64,000 nucleotides of DNA from an uncultured Treponema sp. (GCA_937902125.1 CALDIB010000032.1:57511-121510), one strand, 5' to 3'. Counted from the stretch's first letter, positions 33,872 through 43,073 are shown. Notes: generated by a model from the letters alone, not told the origin. A program made the numbers and translations.

Positions 33872-34180
33872 ATGGAAAACAAAAAAACAGTTGACGGCGA
33901 CACGCTGGAAAAGTTGCTTTACCTTTCCCGCCTTTCGCCTGAAAGTACGGATTTGCCCACATTAAAGAAACAGGTTGACGACATTGTGGGCTACTTTGAA
34001 ATTCTTTCAAAATATTCCAGCGGAGAAAATCCCTATGACGCGTATCCTTACACGCAAGCCGAAAAATTGCGGGAAGACAGCGTTGTCGCCGGCCTTGACA
34101 TTCCGGACGTAAAAAAAGTCACCGAAAACTTTATGGACGGCTACTTCCAAGTGCCAAAAGTCCTTGGCGAGGGAGCGTAA
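33872..34180 (+). CDS. gatC: Asp/Glu-tRNA(Asn/Gln) amidotransferase subunit C
   Basis: A 102-residue GatC: LLYLSRLSPES, the helix QVDDIVGYFEILSKY and the C-terminal GYFQVPKVLGEGA are the family signature. It stabilises GatA within the GatCAB complex that turns misacylated Glu-tRNA(Gln) or Asp-tRNA(Asn) into the correct species. Followed by gatA after one base; gatB is not in the window. Confidence 0.92.
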   Translation: MENKKTVDGDTLEKLLYLSRLSPESTDLPTLKKQVDDIVGYFEILSKYSSGENPYDAYPYTQAEKLREDSVVAGLDIPDVKKVTENFMDGYFQVPKVLGEGA

Positions 34181-34181
34181 T

Positions 34182-35753
34182 ATGACTAGCGTAAATCAGG
34201 CGCGGGAAGCGCTTAAAAACGGAAGCCTCACTTCGGAGGCGCTTGTCCAAAAATCCTTGGACGCTTTTGAGGCGGACAAAAAATCGGCCCTGCCATTGAA
34301 CGCCTTTTTGGAAATGTATGACGACGTTCTTTCTTTTGCGCAAGAGGCCGACAAGGAAATAGCGGCCGCTAAAGCCGCCGGAACTTTGGATGCGCTTTTT
34401 GAAAAAAAGCCGCTTTTGGGACTTCCCTTTGCGGTAAAGGACAATATAAGCGTCAAAGGAAAACGCCTCACTTGCGCGTCTAAAATTTTAAGCGGCTATG
34501 TGGCGCCTTACGACGCCACAGTCATTGCCCGCCTAAAGGCCGCGGGCGCCATTCCTCTTGGCCGCTGCAATCAAGACGAGTTTGCCATGGGAAGTTCCAC
34601 CGAATATTCTTCTTACGGCCCCACCCGAAATCCAATAAACCGCCAATATGTTTCAGGCGGCTCCTCTGGCGGCTCCACTGCGGCGGTGGCCGCGAATCAA
34701 GCGCTCTTTGGCTTGGGAACGGAAACTGGCGGCTCGGTTCGTCTTCCCGCTTCCTACTGCGGAGTGTACGGACTAAAGCCCACCTACGGCGTTTTGAGCC
34801 GCTGGGGAGTTGTGGCCTACGGAAGTTCCCTTGACCAAGTTGGAATCATCGCGCATGCGCCCGCCGACATCGCCGAAGCCTTGAGCGCTTTGGCCGGCGT
34901 TGACTTTTACGACGACACTTCCGCCGACCTTCCGCAAAAAGACGAGTTAAAGAATTTGGCTCCGTTCACCGCGGAAGATTTTTCAAAACTAAAAATCGCC
35001 ATTCCAAAACAGTTCCTTGAAAGCAAGGGCTTGTTGCCCGACGTTGGCCTTGTCTTTGAGCAGACAAGAAAATGGTTTGAGGAAAAGGGCGCCAAGATTG
35101 ACGTGGTTGACCTTCCAATTTTGGACGCGTCAATCGCAAGCTATTATGTCATCGCATTGTCGGAAGCGGCGTCCAACCTTAGCCGCTTTGACGGAATCCG
35201 CTACGGCGCCCGGGTTGACAATGGCAACGGATACGACGAGCTTTATGTTGACACACGCAGCGCGGGCTTTGGCCCTGAAGTCAAGCGCCGCATCGTCATC
35301 GGAAACTATGTTTTGTCTGAACAGTTTTCCGGCGACACTTACAAAAGAGGAATGAGCGTCCGCGCCAGAATCCAGCGCGAGATGGCCGAACTTTTTAAAA
35401 GCTACGATTTGATTTTGTGCCCCACATGCCCCACGCCCGCCTTTAAGCTGGGCCAAAAGGTTGACGACCCGCTGGAGATGTATCTTAGCGATTTGTTCAC
35501 GACATTCGTAAACTTGGCGCGCATCCCGTCGCTAAGCGTTCCCGCCGGCCATACAAGCGGAGCGGGAGTCGAGGCCGGAATCACCAAGGGCTTTGACGGA
35601 GAATTCGCGGCGGCCGCCAAGCGGGGAGACTCGGACGCAATGCCCGTGGGCATCCAGTTCGCAGGCCCCATGTTCAGCGAGGCAAAGATTTTGCGCGTCG
35701 CCGCCGCTTGGGAAGCCGAGCATCCCGGCTGCGGCTGTCCAGTAGGGGAGTAA
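34182..35753 (+). CDS. gatA: Asp/Glu-tRNA(Asn/Gln) amidotransferase subunit A
   Basis: A 523-residue amidase-signature enzyme. The catalytic lysine lies in LPFAVKDNISVKG and the serines in YVSGGSSGGSTAAVAANQ and TETGGSVRLPASYCG. It releases ammonia from glutamine for GatB. The C-terminal third has an extra VEAGITKGFDGEFAAAAKRG stretch. The ATG at 34182 lies two bases after the gatC stop; the ATG at 34164 is inside gatC. Confidence 0.94.
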   Translation: MTSVNQAREALKNGSLTSEALVQKSLDAFEADKKSALPLNAFLEMYDDVLSFAQEADKEIAAAKAAGTLDALFEKKPLLGLPFAVKDNISVKGKRLTCASKILSGYVAPYDATVIARLKAAGAIPLGRCNQDEFAMGSSTEYSSYGPTRNPINRQYVSGGSSGGSTAAVAANQALFGLGTETGGSVRLPASYCGVYGLKPTYGVLSRWGVVAYGSSLDQVGIIAHAPADIAEALSALAGVDFYDDTSADLPQKDELKNLAPFTAEDFSKLKIAIPKQFLESKGLLPDVGLVFEQTRKWFEEKGAKIDVVDLPILDASIASYYVIALSEAASNLSRFDGIRYGARVDNGNGYDELYVDTRSAGFGPEVKRRIVIGNYVLSEQFSGDTYKRGMSVRARIQREMAELFKSYDLILCPTCPTPAFKLGQKVDDPLEMYLSDLFTTFVNLARIPSLSVPAGHTSGAGVEAGITKGFDGEFAAAAKRGDSDAMPVGIQFAGPMFSEAKILRVAAAWEAEHPGCGCPVGE

Positions 35754-35765
35754 GCGCGGGGAATG

Positions 35766-35803
35766 AAAGGGCCGTCCGGTTTGCGGGCGGCCCTTTGCTT
35801 TTA
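35766..35803 (+). terminator. gatCA terminator
   Basis: AAAGGGCCGTCC (35766-35777) pairs with GGGCGGCCCTTT (35785-35796) with one G-T pair, followed by a T-rich tail. Confidence 0.75.
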
Positions 35804-36051
35804 CGTGGGCAGCGGCATTTAGGTCAAGTTCCAGTTTTTGAGCGCAAATGTTTTGGAATGTGTAGACCGACAAATCTGAGCAAAAAGGGTCCTTCTTGCA
35901 AAGTTCGTCGTTTTTTTTGGAAAAAACATAAAAAATTTTTTGAGGAAAAGTTAGGAGAGGACTTGCTGTTTGTATGGATTCTGGGGAATGATAAGAGCGC
36001 TCGGTTGTGAAGTGTTGTTTTTATTACGGCGTGGGGGGCGCGCCGTCTAGT

Positions 36052-38609
36052 CTACCTCATTTCATCAAATTCCTGCGTTGAAAGAACAGTGTCAAAGCCG
36101 CCCACATATTCATCAAGTTCAGCATGCTTGTCGATTCCTGTATAGTTTAAGCTTGAGTCTTCGTAACTGCGGAATTTAAAAATCGCGTCGTTCATAACTG
36201 GGCCGTTAAAGACATTGAGGCTTACCAAAAGCTCAAAGTCCTTTAGCGTCAAGCCCGTTACTTTTTTGAAAAGGCCAGGCTCAAGTTGCGTTATGACATC
36301 TTTTAAGCAGAACTCCCGGTAATCAGTAAGATACATAAAAACTGGAATTCGGGTGGCAAACTTTATCAATTTTTCTTGAATCTGCTTTCGCTTGCTTTTA
36401 TATTCTTTTTCTTCGTCGCTAAGCTCGCGCTTTTCGGCCTGCGACATTTTGCCTTGCTTTTCTTTCTTTGCTTTTTTGACGGCTTCGCTTTTGTTGATTA
36501 TTGTTTCTATGTCGCTGTTGAGATTGCGAAAGCCTTCTATGCTTTCAAGAGCCTTCATCGCGGCCGCGTTGTTCATAAGACGCGCGAGCGTTTCATTGTC
36601 AACGTTCACAAGCAAGGCGCTTTCCCAGCGTTTTGCAAGGAGCGTCGCGCTTGTTCCGCTCATCGCCATGTCTAAGATTTCTGTAGCGTTAATCTGTTTC
36701 ATCGTTGAGCCGTCAAAGGCAAGAACCGGCAGGAACGAAATGAATTCTTCCACAAGTTTTTGCGGGTTGTCTTTTAGCGGGTCTGTGTTCAAGTTTCGGC
36801 TGTAGTCGCTTATTTGCCTTAGGGCGCGGTCAAGGGCAAAGTCAAAAATATAGCATTCGTTTTTTAGAACTATGTTTTTTCCAAGAGCGTCTTTTATTTC
36901 CCATGGGCTTTGAACGCGGAAGGCGCTCTGGAAATATGTTTCGGGGCTTCGCAAATTGCATAGCATGAAAATTCCGGTCCACGGCTTTACCGTCACGCCT
37001 GTCATAAGCTTTCCGCAAGAAAGCGTGATTGTTTTTGTTTCAAGCGGATTTTGCATTGCAAGCTGAACTGGCTCCAACGCCGCCATTCCCACGCCCGCTC
37101 CGCTTCCGGCGCAAACAATGATTCTGTAATCGTGGAAAAAAATATTTTGCCTTTCGGCCAGCAAGTTGGCCATGGCATAACACGAAGCCACGCCCGGCAA
37201 AAGCCAAACGGTGTGGCTAAGGACATTGAGCAAGCGGGTGTCGCTAAAAGGCATGGGCGGCTTTTTCTTGTTTCCAAGTTTTAGGTCGTCCACGGTGGAA
37301 GGAAGGTATGCGCCGCGAATCAAGTCCAGCCACTTTTGAACATGCTCTTTGTGTTTGAATCGCGCTTTTTTCTTTTCGCCTTCCGCGGCAAAAAACAAGT
37401 TCAAATCGAATTCGTTGAACTCGCCGCCTTTCGCGATTTCCTTGATGCTTTCGGGCATTTGGTAAGTCAGCATCACCATGCGGGGCAAAGCCGCGTATGG
37501 ATTATGTTCTTTTTTCCAGTTTTTTTTGGCGCTCTGTTCGTCGCTGTAAGTCCAGGAGAAAATCTGCTCTTCGATGAACTCGCCGGAGTTTAGCGCGCGG
37601 AAGGGCGTTCCGCTTAAAAACAAATAATGGTCTGTTGTAATCGGGAGCGACTCTTCGTTCTGGACGTTGCCCGCTTCTTCCTTAATGTATTTTTCTTGGT
37701 CAAAGACGTCAAGGTTTTCTTCGTCTTCGCTTTCAAAAAGTTTCTTTGCGTTTTCCCGCCACGCTCCAAAATGGTATTCGTCAAAGATGACCAAGTCCCA
37801 ATGCGTCGTGTGAACCCATTCGTTGCGAGCCTTGATTCCGCCGTTTTCGTTTGTTCCCAAAAAATCTTGAAAGCTGCCGAAGCAAACAATCGGCTTTTTT
37901 TGGAGCAATCTTCATAGGACAAACCGCCTCGGCTTACGAATTGCCAGCCGTCGAACAAAACATGGTTTTCCAAGTCTTCTTGCCACGCGCTTTGAACGGC
38001 GGGTTTAAAAGTAAGGACCAGAACGCGCAAGGATTTTTTGTTAAGCTTTTCGCCCAGCTTTTTTGCAAGCAGGTAGGAAGCAAAGGTTTTTCCAAAACGC
38101 ATTTTGCAGTTCCACAAGAACTTTGGCGTGAATGATTTTGGCAATATCTTTTTTGCTTTTTCCGCCTTGATTTTTTCAAAGTAGTCGAAAGTTTTTTCCA
38201 CCGCCGCTTTTTGCTCGGGGCGCGGGGCAAAAGTTTGCGAACGGTTTAATTGCAATTGGATTCCCCTGCGAGCGCAGTCAATCGCGACGCGAACCGCGAA
38301 AGCGTCGCATTTGAACCATTCGCTTTTTTTGTTCTTGCCGTCGCGAACGGCTTTTATTCCCAAGCGTTCCAAATGACGGTGAACGTCATGGTCCATAAAA
38401 ACGGAGCCGTCGCTCTTCATCGCGCTTTCCACTAGTTCCACTTTCCACGATTGCGTGGGCGTTAGCGTGGGGTAGTGTTCTTTCATTCGCTCTTTTATCG
38501 GGCGCTCCGTGTAGCCCACTTTTAACATTCCGGGAAAGCGGGTGTCAGAATAAGCGTAGATTATCGGTTTGGATTTTGGGCGCTGAGGAAAGAATGGCTG
38601 ATTTTTCAT
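36052..38609 (-). pseudogene. GIY-YIG/helicase restriction subunit, frameshifted at an A7 run
   Basis: Two frames together give a protein of about 852 residues. The N-terminal part (from 38609, AAGGAG ahead) has a T5orf172-type GIY-YIG domain (IIYAYSDTRFPGMLKVGYTERPI split by a turn) and helicase motif I, WNCKMRFGKTFASYLL. At seven A (37895-37901 on the plus strand as T7) the frame is lost; adding one A joins SYEDCSKKKPIVCFGSFQDF, and the rest gives the Walker B VIFDEYHFGAW, motif III LSGTPFRA and motif VI SAFRVQSPW. It is the likely DNA-cutting translocase of the neighbouring methyltransferases. Broken, phase variable or a sequencing error. Confidence 0.8.
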
Positions 38610-38635
38610 GAAATTGCTCCTTTTGCGGTTATTTC

Positions 38636-38664
38636 TTGACGATTTATGAATACTGCGCTATTTT
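38636..38664 (+). promoter_or_regulatory. Toxin-antitoxin promoter
   Basis: -35 TTGACG (38636-38641), 17 bp spacer, -10 TATTTT (38659-38664), just upstream of the antitoxin Shine-Dalgarno GAGGAGGT. Confidence 0.55.
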
Positions 38665-38684
38665 TTAAATATGAGGAGGTCGCC

Positions 38685-38948
38685 ATGCTCGTAATTTCAA
38701 TGTCTGAATTTGCAAGCAATCCAAGCGCGTATGAAAACAAGCCTTTTTTTGGACTTGAGGTGAATGGAAAGCGTTGGATTGTTCGGCCCGCTCGAAAAAA
38801 TTTTTTTGCGCGCTTGTTTGCCAAAAGAAAGCCGCAGTTTACAGATGAGTTTATTGACGCTATAAACGAAGCCGAAGAGCTTGAACGAAATCCGAATACA
38901 AAACGATATACCGACATGGACCAAATGTGGGCGGATTTGGATAAATGA
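38685..38948 (+). CDS. Antitoxin of a YafQ-type pair
   Basis: An 87-residue acidic-tailed protein, start at 38685 with GAGGAGGT upstream (the ATG at 38646 lies in the promoter). The N-terminal MLVISMSEFASNPSAYE resembles the short DNA-binding start of Phd-like antitoxins, and the C-terminal RYTDMDQMWADLDK is the kind of tail that wraps the toxin. Its stop overlaps the toxin start as ATGA. Confidence 0.72.
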   Translation: MLVISMSEFASNPSAYENKPFFGLEVNGKRWIVRPARKNFFARLFAKRKPQFTDEFIDAINEAEELERNPNTKRYTDMDQMWADLDK

Positions 38949-39226
38949 TTTACGAGGTCATTTGGACCAGCCGCTTTAAGCAAACCTACAAGCTCGCTCA
39001 AAAATGCGGTCTTCCGATGCATGAGCTTAAAGACGTTGTAGAAAAGCTTCGCGCAGATCAAGATCTTGACGAATCGTATCGCGACCACGAACTGAAAGGC
39101 AGCAAAAAGGGAATAAGGGAATTGCACATTAAACCTGATTGGCTTTTGTGTTACAAAAAGACGCTTGCAACGCTTACGCTCACTTTGATTTCTACGGGCA
39201 GTCATAGCGACATATTTAAAAAATAA
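38945..39226 (+). CDS. YafQ-family RNase toxin
   Basis: A 93-residue RelE-superfamily toxin. The YafQ signature is clear: RDHELKGSKKGIRELHIKPDWLL split across the beta sheet, and the closing STGSHSDIFKK with the catalytic His. Cuts mRNA on the ribosome when free of the antitoxin. The pair sits inside the restriction locus on the opposite strand. Confidence 0.85.
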   Translation: MIYEVIWTSRFKQTYKLAQKCGLPMHELKDVVEKLRADQDLDESYRDHELKGSKKGIRELHIKPDWLLCYKKTLATLTLTLISTGSHSDIFKK

Positions 39227-39235
39227 CATCGGCAG

Positions 39236-40750
39236 TTACTCCATGGGGCGAATCATTGACTCGATGAATGAAATTTCTTCCGGAGATAGATTGTATTTTT
39301 TGTAGAGTTCTTCGTCTGTCCACGGTTTAGAAAAATCTTGGAGAGGAACGAACTGGTAGACGCCTTTTGGAGCATTTTGTGTATTCTTCTTAAACAAAAC
39401 AAAGAATCTGAAAAATCTTGTTTTCATATATATGATTACATTTTCCGCTTCGGAAATGCTATCGAATGAACCTATTGATAAATAAGTTTCTGTACAACAA
39501 GACTCTGGCTCTCCAATAAACGGTTTCCCTATTACTAAATAAGGGAAACTTCCTCTCTCTCCATAAGCTTTAGCTACCATTACTTTATATTTCGAAATTA
39601 ATTCCTTTCCCTGTTTTATTTCATTTTCCGAAATTGAAAAATTATTTGGATATGCATATACCTTTATTTTTCCTTCTTTTGATTTTTTTATATCTCCAAA
39701 AGGTTTTCTTGCACTGACGATAGATTCAAAACTTCTAAAAGCTGTGTTATGTATTTTTCTAAAGATAGAAATGCCCTCGTTAAATCTAATAAAACTGTCT
39801 GCGTTATCTTCTAAAAGTGGTCGATTAATTGTTGTTGTTGTTTTATTTAAGATTGAAGTTATTTCGCATTCTCCTGATTTATCTCGATTCCAAAGAAAGT
39901 AACACACACCACCTGATAAATCTATTCCTGGAAAACAATCTTCAGAATCAAAATAATCTACAAGTTTTCTAAGACGTTTATCATTTAACATTTCTTTTCT
40001 AAAATCATCTAATCCCTTTCCTCCAGAGTACCAACGAGCTGGAATAATCATTACTAAATACCTTGGTTTAAGTTTTTTGGCTTCATTAACAAAATACTGG
40101 TATATTGGCATTGCACTAGAACCAGTTCCTCCTCCATCACTCATTTGATACGGCGGATTTCCTATAATCACATCAAATTTCATATTCTCTATTTCTCCTG
40201 GAATTGCGTTGTGTATAAACTGGTAGGCGTGGCTTTCAAGTCCTTGGCGCTCTTCGTCGCCGTACTCGCTTTGGCTGGCTCCGCATTCAAGGCACTTGCC
40301 GTTTATCCATAAGTGCTTTGTCGGCTTGTAAAAAATGTTTCCTTCGCGGTTTTTAAAATGCGCCACGCTGTATTTTCCGCCTGCATCTTTTGAACAGTAA
40401 ACGCTGCGGCGGGCTAAAAGGCTTGTAAGTTCCGTTATAGCAATGGCATAAAGCTGTTCCTTAAAAATATGGTCTACGCGCTTTTGCAAGTTTGGAATTT
40501 TGTCGGCAAGGCCCGCTATCAGCCTTTTCGCTATCTCGCGCAAAAAGACTCCGCTTTTGCAGGCAGGATCCAAAAACTTTGCGTTTGGGTCGCTGAATAT
40601 TTTTTGCGGAAGCAAATCCAGCATTGCGTTGGCAACTTCCGGCGGAGTGAACACTTCGTCGTTACTAAGGTTTGCAAGGCACGACAAAATGTCTGGGTTG
40701 TAGCCAGTTTTAAGCGGCGCGCTTGTTTCGGCATTAGTCTTCTTGCTCAT
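39236..40750 (-). CDS. N6-adenine DNA methyltransferase (Eco57I-like) with variable 3' half
   Basis: A 504-residue methyltransferase. Motif I is FLDPACKSGVFLREIA and motif IV is IIGNPPYQMSDGG, so it methylates adenine N6. A four-cysteine patch (two CSK/CxxC-type) lies between. The C-terminal half (from about residue 190) is the likely target-recognition part and is strikingly AT-rich compared with the first half, a sign of domain exchange. Starts inside the end of the upstream methyltransferase (17-base overlap). Confidence 0.85.
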   Translation of the reverse strand: MSKKTNAETSAPLKTGYNPDILSCLANLSNDEVFTPPEVANAMLDLLPQKIFSDPNAKFLDPACKSGVFLREIAKRLIAGLADKIPNLQKRVDHIFKEQLYAIAITELTSLLARRSVYCSKDAGGKYSVAHFKNREGNIFYKPTKHLWINGKCLECGASQSEYGDEERQGLESHAYQFIHNAIPGEIENMKFDVIIGNPPYQMSDGGGTGSSAMPIYQYFVNEAKKLKPRYLVMIIPARWYSGGKGLDDFRKEMLNDKRLRKLVDYFDSEDCFPGIDLSGGVCYFLWNRDKSGECEITSILNKTTTTINRPLLEDNADSFIRFNEGISIFRKIHNTAFRSFESIVSARKPFGDIKKSKEGKIKVYAYPNNFSISENEIKQGKELISKYKVMVAKAYGERGSFPYLVIGKPFIGEPESCCTETYLSIGSFDSISEAENVIIYMKTRFFRFFVLFKKNTQNAPKGVYQFVPLQDFSKPWTDEELYKKYNLSPEEISFIESMIRPME

Positions 40751-41420
40751 ATATTCTCCTGTAATGAATCAATGGAAATTCTTTTACCGGCGAAAAGATT
40801 TCCGCCTCGTCGCCCAGGTCTGAAAACAAGCTGCCTTCCTCATTTGCAAAGTCTTGGTTGACAAGCTCTCGGAATGAAAAATCCCGCCGTTTTAAGTTTT
40901 CGCCGACCATGCTCCATTCGCAAAAGATGATTGGCCGTTCAGTGTCGTTTTGCGCTTCGTCAACTTCTTTTAGCGAAAGAGCGTTTCCGCATAGAATGTT
41001 CTTTTTTAGAATGAAGATGGCGCATTTTTGCGCTTGTTCTTTTTGCTCGGCGGGGATTTTTTTTGCGCAAAGTTTTTCGTATTGGCAAAGCCATATTCCG
41101 TAAAGGCGTTCTCTGCAGGCCGCCGCGTTGTCCTGCAAAATGTCGATTCCGTAAAGCGAACAAAGGGCCAGCAATGAATGTTTTTCCCAGTCGTTCAGGT
41201 TTTTGCTGTACTGTTTTGAAACAACGGCCAGCTTTCTTTCAAGAATTTCAGCAAGAAAGTTTCCGTCGCCGCACGCTGGTTCCAAAAATCGGCTTTCTAT
41301 GCGTTCTGTCTCGTCTTTCACCAAGTCGCACATGGCCTTTACTTCTCGTTCCGCCGTAAAGACTTCGCCGTGGTTGGCCACCCGTTCGCGGGATTTTATT
41401 TGGAAATTTTGTGTTTTCAT
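40734..41420 (-). CDS. DNA methyltransferase subunit (SAM-binding, no NPPY seen)
   Basis: A 228-residue protein with the SAM-binding motif FLEPACGDGNFLAEILERKL and a helical region, but I see no NPPY motif, so it may bind SAM and lack catalysis, or use a changed motif (CEWSMVG). Starts NFQIKSRERVANHGEVFTAEREV, typical of type I/IIG-like M subunits. The ATG at 41420 is used; the upstream operators at 41429-41529 control it and the divergent XRE gene. Confidence 0.75.
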   Translation of the reverse strand: MKTQNFQIKSRERVANHGEVFTAEREVKAMCDLVKDETERIESRFLEPACGDGNFLAEILERKLAVVSKQYSKNLNDWEKHSLLALCSLYGIDILQDNAAACRERLYGIWLCQYEKLCAKKIPAEQKEQAQKCAIFILKKNILCGNALSLKEVDEAQNDTERPIIFCEWSMVGENLKRRDFSFRELVNQDFANEEGSLFSDLGDEAEIFSPVKEFPLIHYRRIYEQED

Positions 41421-41428
41421 TTTCACGC

Positions 41429-41529
41429 CTACAGATTGTCTCAAAAATCAAGTTTCTACAATCTGTAATTATAGCGCGCTTTCTACAAAATGTAACTGTA
41501 AATTTGGAAAAAAAATCTACAAAATGTAG
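41429..41529. promoter_or_regulatory. Four C-box-like operators between M and XRE genes
   Basis: Inverted repeats of the form CTACA-nnn-TGTAG at 41429-41441, 41456-41468, 41483-41495 and 41517-41529; the last is perfect. Centres are 27, 27 and 34 bases apart. A minus-strand promoter for the methyltransferase (-35 GTTACA at 41491-41496, 17 bp, -10 TATAAT at 41468-41473) is interleaved with boxes two and three. This suggests control by the XRE protein, as in C-protein restriction systems. Confidence 0.7.
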
Positions 41530-41534
41530 ATATT

Positions 41535-41879
41535 ATGAATGGAGCAGAAATTTTAGAAACACTTTCCGTAAACATAAAAAAACTGAGAAAAGAAAGGTCT
41601 TGGACTCAAGAAAGGCTTGCGGAAGAGGCGAATTTGTCTGTTCAGGCTATAAATTTTTTTGAAGGAAAAAGGCGTTGGCCAGGCGAGGATTCCCTTTCCA
41701 AGCTTGCCGCGGCTCTAGGCGTTGAAGTTTACCAGCTTTTCGTTCCCCACGACACAAAGCCAATCATCATAGAAGAAACGCCCAAAAACGAGCGGATTCG
41801 CGCGCAAATCACCGAAGAAGTCGTTGACGACGTTCGCCGCGCCATGACTAAAGCGCTGGACAAGATTCTAAAGGAATAG
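41535..41879 (+). CDS. XRE-family regulator (probable restriction controller)
   Basis: A 114-residue protein with an N-terminal helix-turn-helix: RKERSWTQERLAEEANLSVQ then INFFEGKRRWPGEDSLSKLA. The C-terminal 40 residues are charged and probably dimerise. Divergent from the methyltransferase genes across four repeated operators, it most likely times expression of the system, though it is longer than classic C proteins. Confidence 0.85.
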   Translation: MNGAEILETLSVNIKKLRKERSWTQERLAEEANLSVQAINFFEGKRRWPGEDSLSKLAAALGVEVYQLFVPHDTKPIIIEETPKNERIRAQITEEVVDDVRRAMTKALDKILKE

Positions 41880-41920
41880 TTAAAAATGACAGGCGATTTC
41901 GCTTTGTTTCATTATAGGAT

Positions 41921-41951
41921 GGGGATGACCAATAGTCATCCCCTTTTTTTT
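41921..41951. terminator. Terminator between XRE and flavodoxin genes
   Basis: GGGGATGAC (41921-41929) pairs with GTCATCCCC (41935-41943), with eight T after it on the plus strand. Confidence 0.75.
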
Positions 41952-42369
41952 ACGCCGCGGCTTTTGAAGCCCAAGCCTTGCATTCAGCGATTCCCGAGTC
42001 GTCGGGAGTGAGGTGAACCTTGAGGGATTCCGCCGTGATTGTGGCGCCGCATGATTTTACGCGGTCTTCCCAATCGCGCAGCCATTGGCCGTCGCCCCAA
42101 TCGTAAGAGCCAAAGAGCGCGACTTTTTTTCCGCTCAAGGAGCCTTCAATCTGGCCAAAGAATTCTTCCACGCTGTCCTCAAGAACTTCGTCGCCCATCG
42201 CGGGACTTCCAAGCAAGAGAACGTCGCAAGACAAAACTTCTTGCGCGTCGGCGGAGTCGGCCGTCCCAAAAACTGTTTGACCGCCGTTGGCCTTGACCTG
42301 CTCGTTGATGGCGTTGGCCATGGCTTCTGTGTTTCCTGTTGTGCTTGCGTAAATTACAGCAACTTTCAT
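41950..42369 (-). CDS. Flavodoxin
   Basis: A 139-residue flavodoxin. The FMN phosphate loop ASTTGNTEAMA is at residues 9-19, and the isoalloxazine loops lie in LGSPAMGDEVLED and FGSYDWGDGQWL. It carries electrons at low potential in place of ferredoxin. Downstream of the DUF3793 gene in a likely iron-responsive operon. AGGAGG Shine-Dalgarno. Confidence 0.92.
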   Translation of the reverse strand: MKVAVIYASTTGNTEAMANAINEQVKANGGQTVFGTADSADAQEVLSCDVLLLGSPAMGDEVLEDSVEEFFGQIEGSLSGKKVALFGSYDWGDGQWLRDWEDRVKSCGATITAESLKVHLTPDDSGIAECKAWASKAAA

Positions 42370-42438
42370 TATTGCCCTCCTATAATTTGGCTAAAAATTT
42401 TTTATTGTTTTTTCGGCAATTAGATTGCCGCCAAACTC

Positions 42439-43023
42439 CTAGCGCTTGTTCAAGCTTTTAAACTCTCGAACTATCTGCTGAATCTTCCGGCCGCTTTTAA
42501 AGCGTTCCTCAAAAAACTTGGCGCAATTTTTATAAAGCTCCCAAGTCCGCCTTGCGTCAACGCAATTTGAATAGGATTTCCAGCAGCCCCGCGCCGCCGC
42601 TCCTTGGCCCTTCCTGCTTTCAAAGGCCGCCACGTCGGAAAGAGGGTAGCCCAAAAAAATTCCCACCTCGTGAGGAAATTTCTTTTCGCCTTTTTTTGAC
42701 GCTTGGTTCAGCCTAAAAAGAAGTTCGTTCAAGACAGCCCTGGCGCCTTCTTGAACAGGATAGTTCTTGAGCGCCAAAAATCGCCGCGCCTCGCTTCCGG
42801 CCAAAAGCGCCTGTATCCATTCAAAGTTGTAGACAAAGGCCAAAAAAGAATTTTCAGAGGAGCGCAAAAGACTGAACGTGATTCCTTGCGCGGCAAATTC
42901 CTTTCGCCAAGCGGACAATTTTTCTTGAGACCAGGCGCTTGTTTGTATTGAAAATAAATTTGCCGGCTTTATTTTGCAAAGGGAAGGAGAGGCGCATTGA
43001 ATCATTATTTGGTCTATGCTCAT
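42439..43023 (-). CDS. DUF3793 family protein
   Basis: A 194-residue protein with the DUF3793 core: FPHEVGIFLGYPLSDVAAFE, then GCWKSYSNCVDARRTWELYKN split into helices, and a basic end. Function unknown; the gene commonly neighbours flavodoxin genes, as here, which suggests a role in iron limitation or flavodoxin use. The promoter has direct TTAGTTAG repeats. Confidence 0.82.
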   Translation of the reverse strand: MSIDQIMIQCASPSLCKIKPANLFSIQTSAWSQEKLSAWRKEFAAQGITFSLLRSSENSFLAFVYNFEWIQALLAGSEARRFLALKNYPVQEGARAVLNELLFRLNQASKKGEKKFPHEVGIFLGYPLSDVAAFESRKGQGAAARGCWKSYSNCVDARRTWELYKNCAKFFEERFKSGRKIQQIVREFKSLNKR

Positions 43024-43073
43024 TAGTTAGTCCTAATGTTAGTTAGCATAGAGTAATTATTGAATTTTGTCAA
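43023..43073 (-). promoter_or_regulatory. DUF3793-flavodoxin promoter with TTAGTTAG repeats
   Basis: Minus strand -35 TTGACA (43068-43073), 17 bp, -10 TATGCT (43045-43050). Two plus-strand TTAGTTAG units at 43023-43030 and 43039-43046, 16 bases apart, cover the -10 box and the transcript start; they resemble half-sites of DtxR/IdeR iron boxes. Confidence 0.55.

Noticed and set aside
37895..37901. Programmed -1 ribosomal frameshift in the helicase gene
   Set aside because: The A7 run is suggestive, but in the actual frame the P-site codon would re-pair poorly (CAA or AGC mismatch) and I see no clear downstream stimulatory structure. Mutation, slippage or read error is simpler.
36052..41420. 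DISARM or BREX defence locus
   Set aside because: Helicase and methyltransferases are present, but no DrmABC, PglZ or BrxC-like gene is seen; a restriction-modification system explains the genes.
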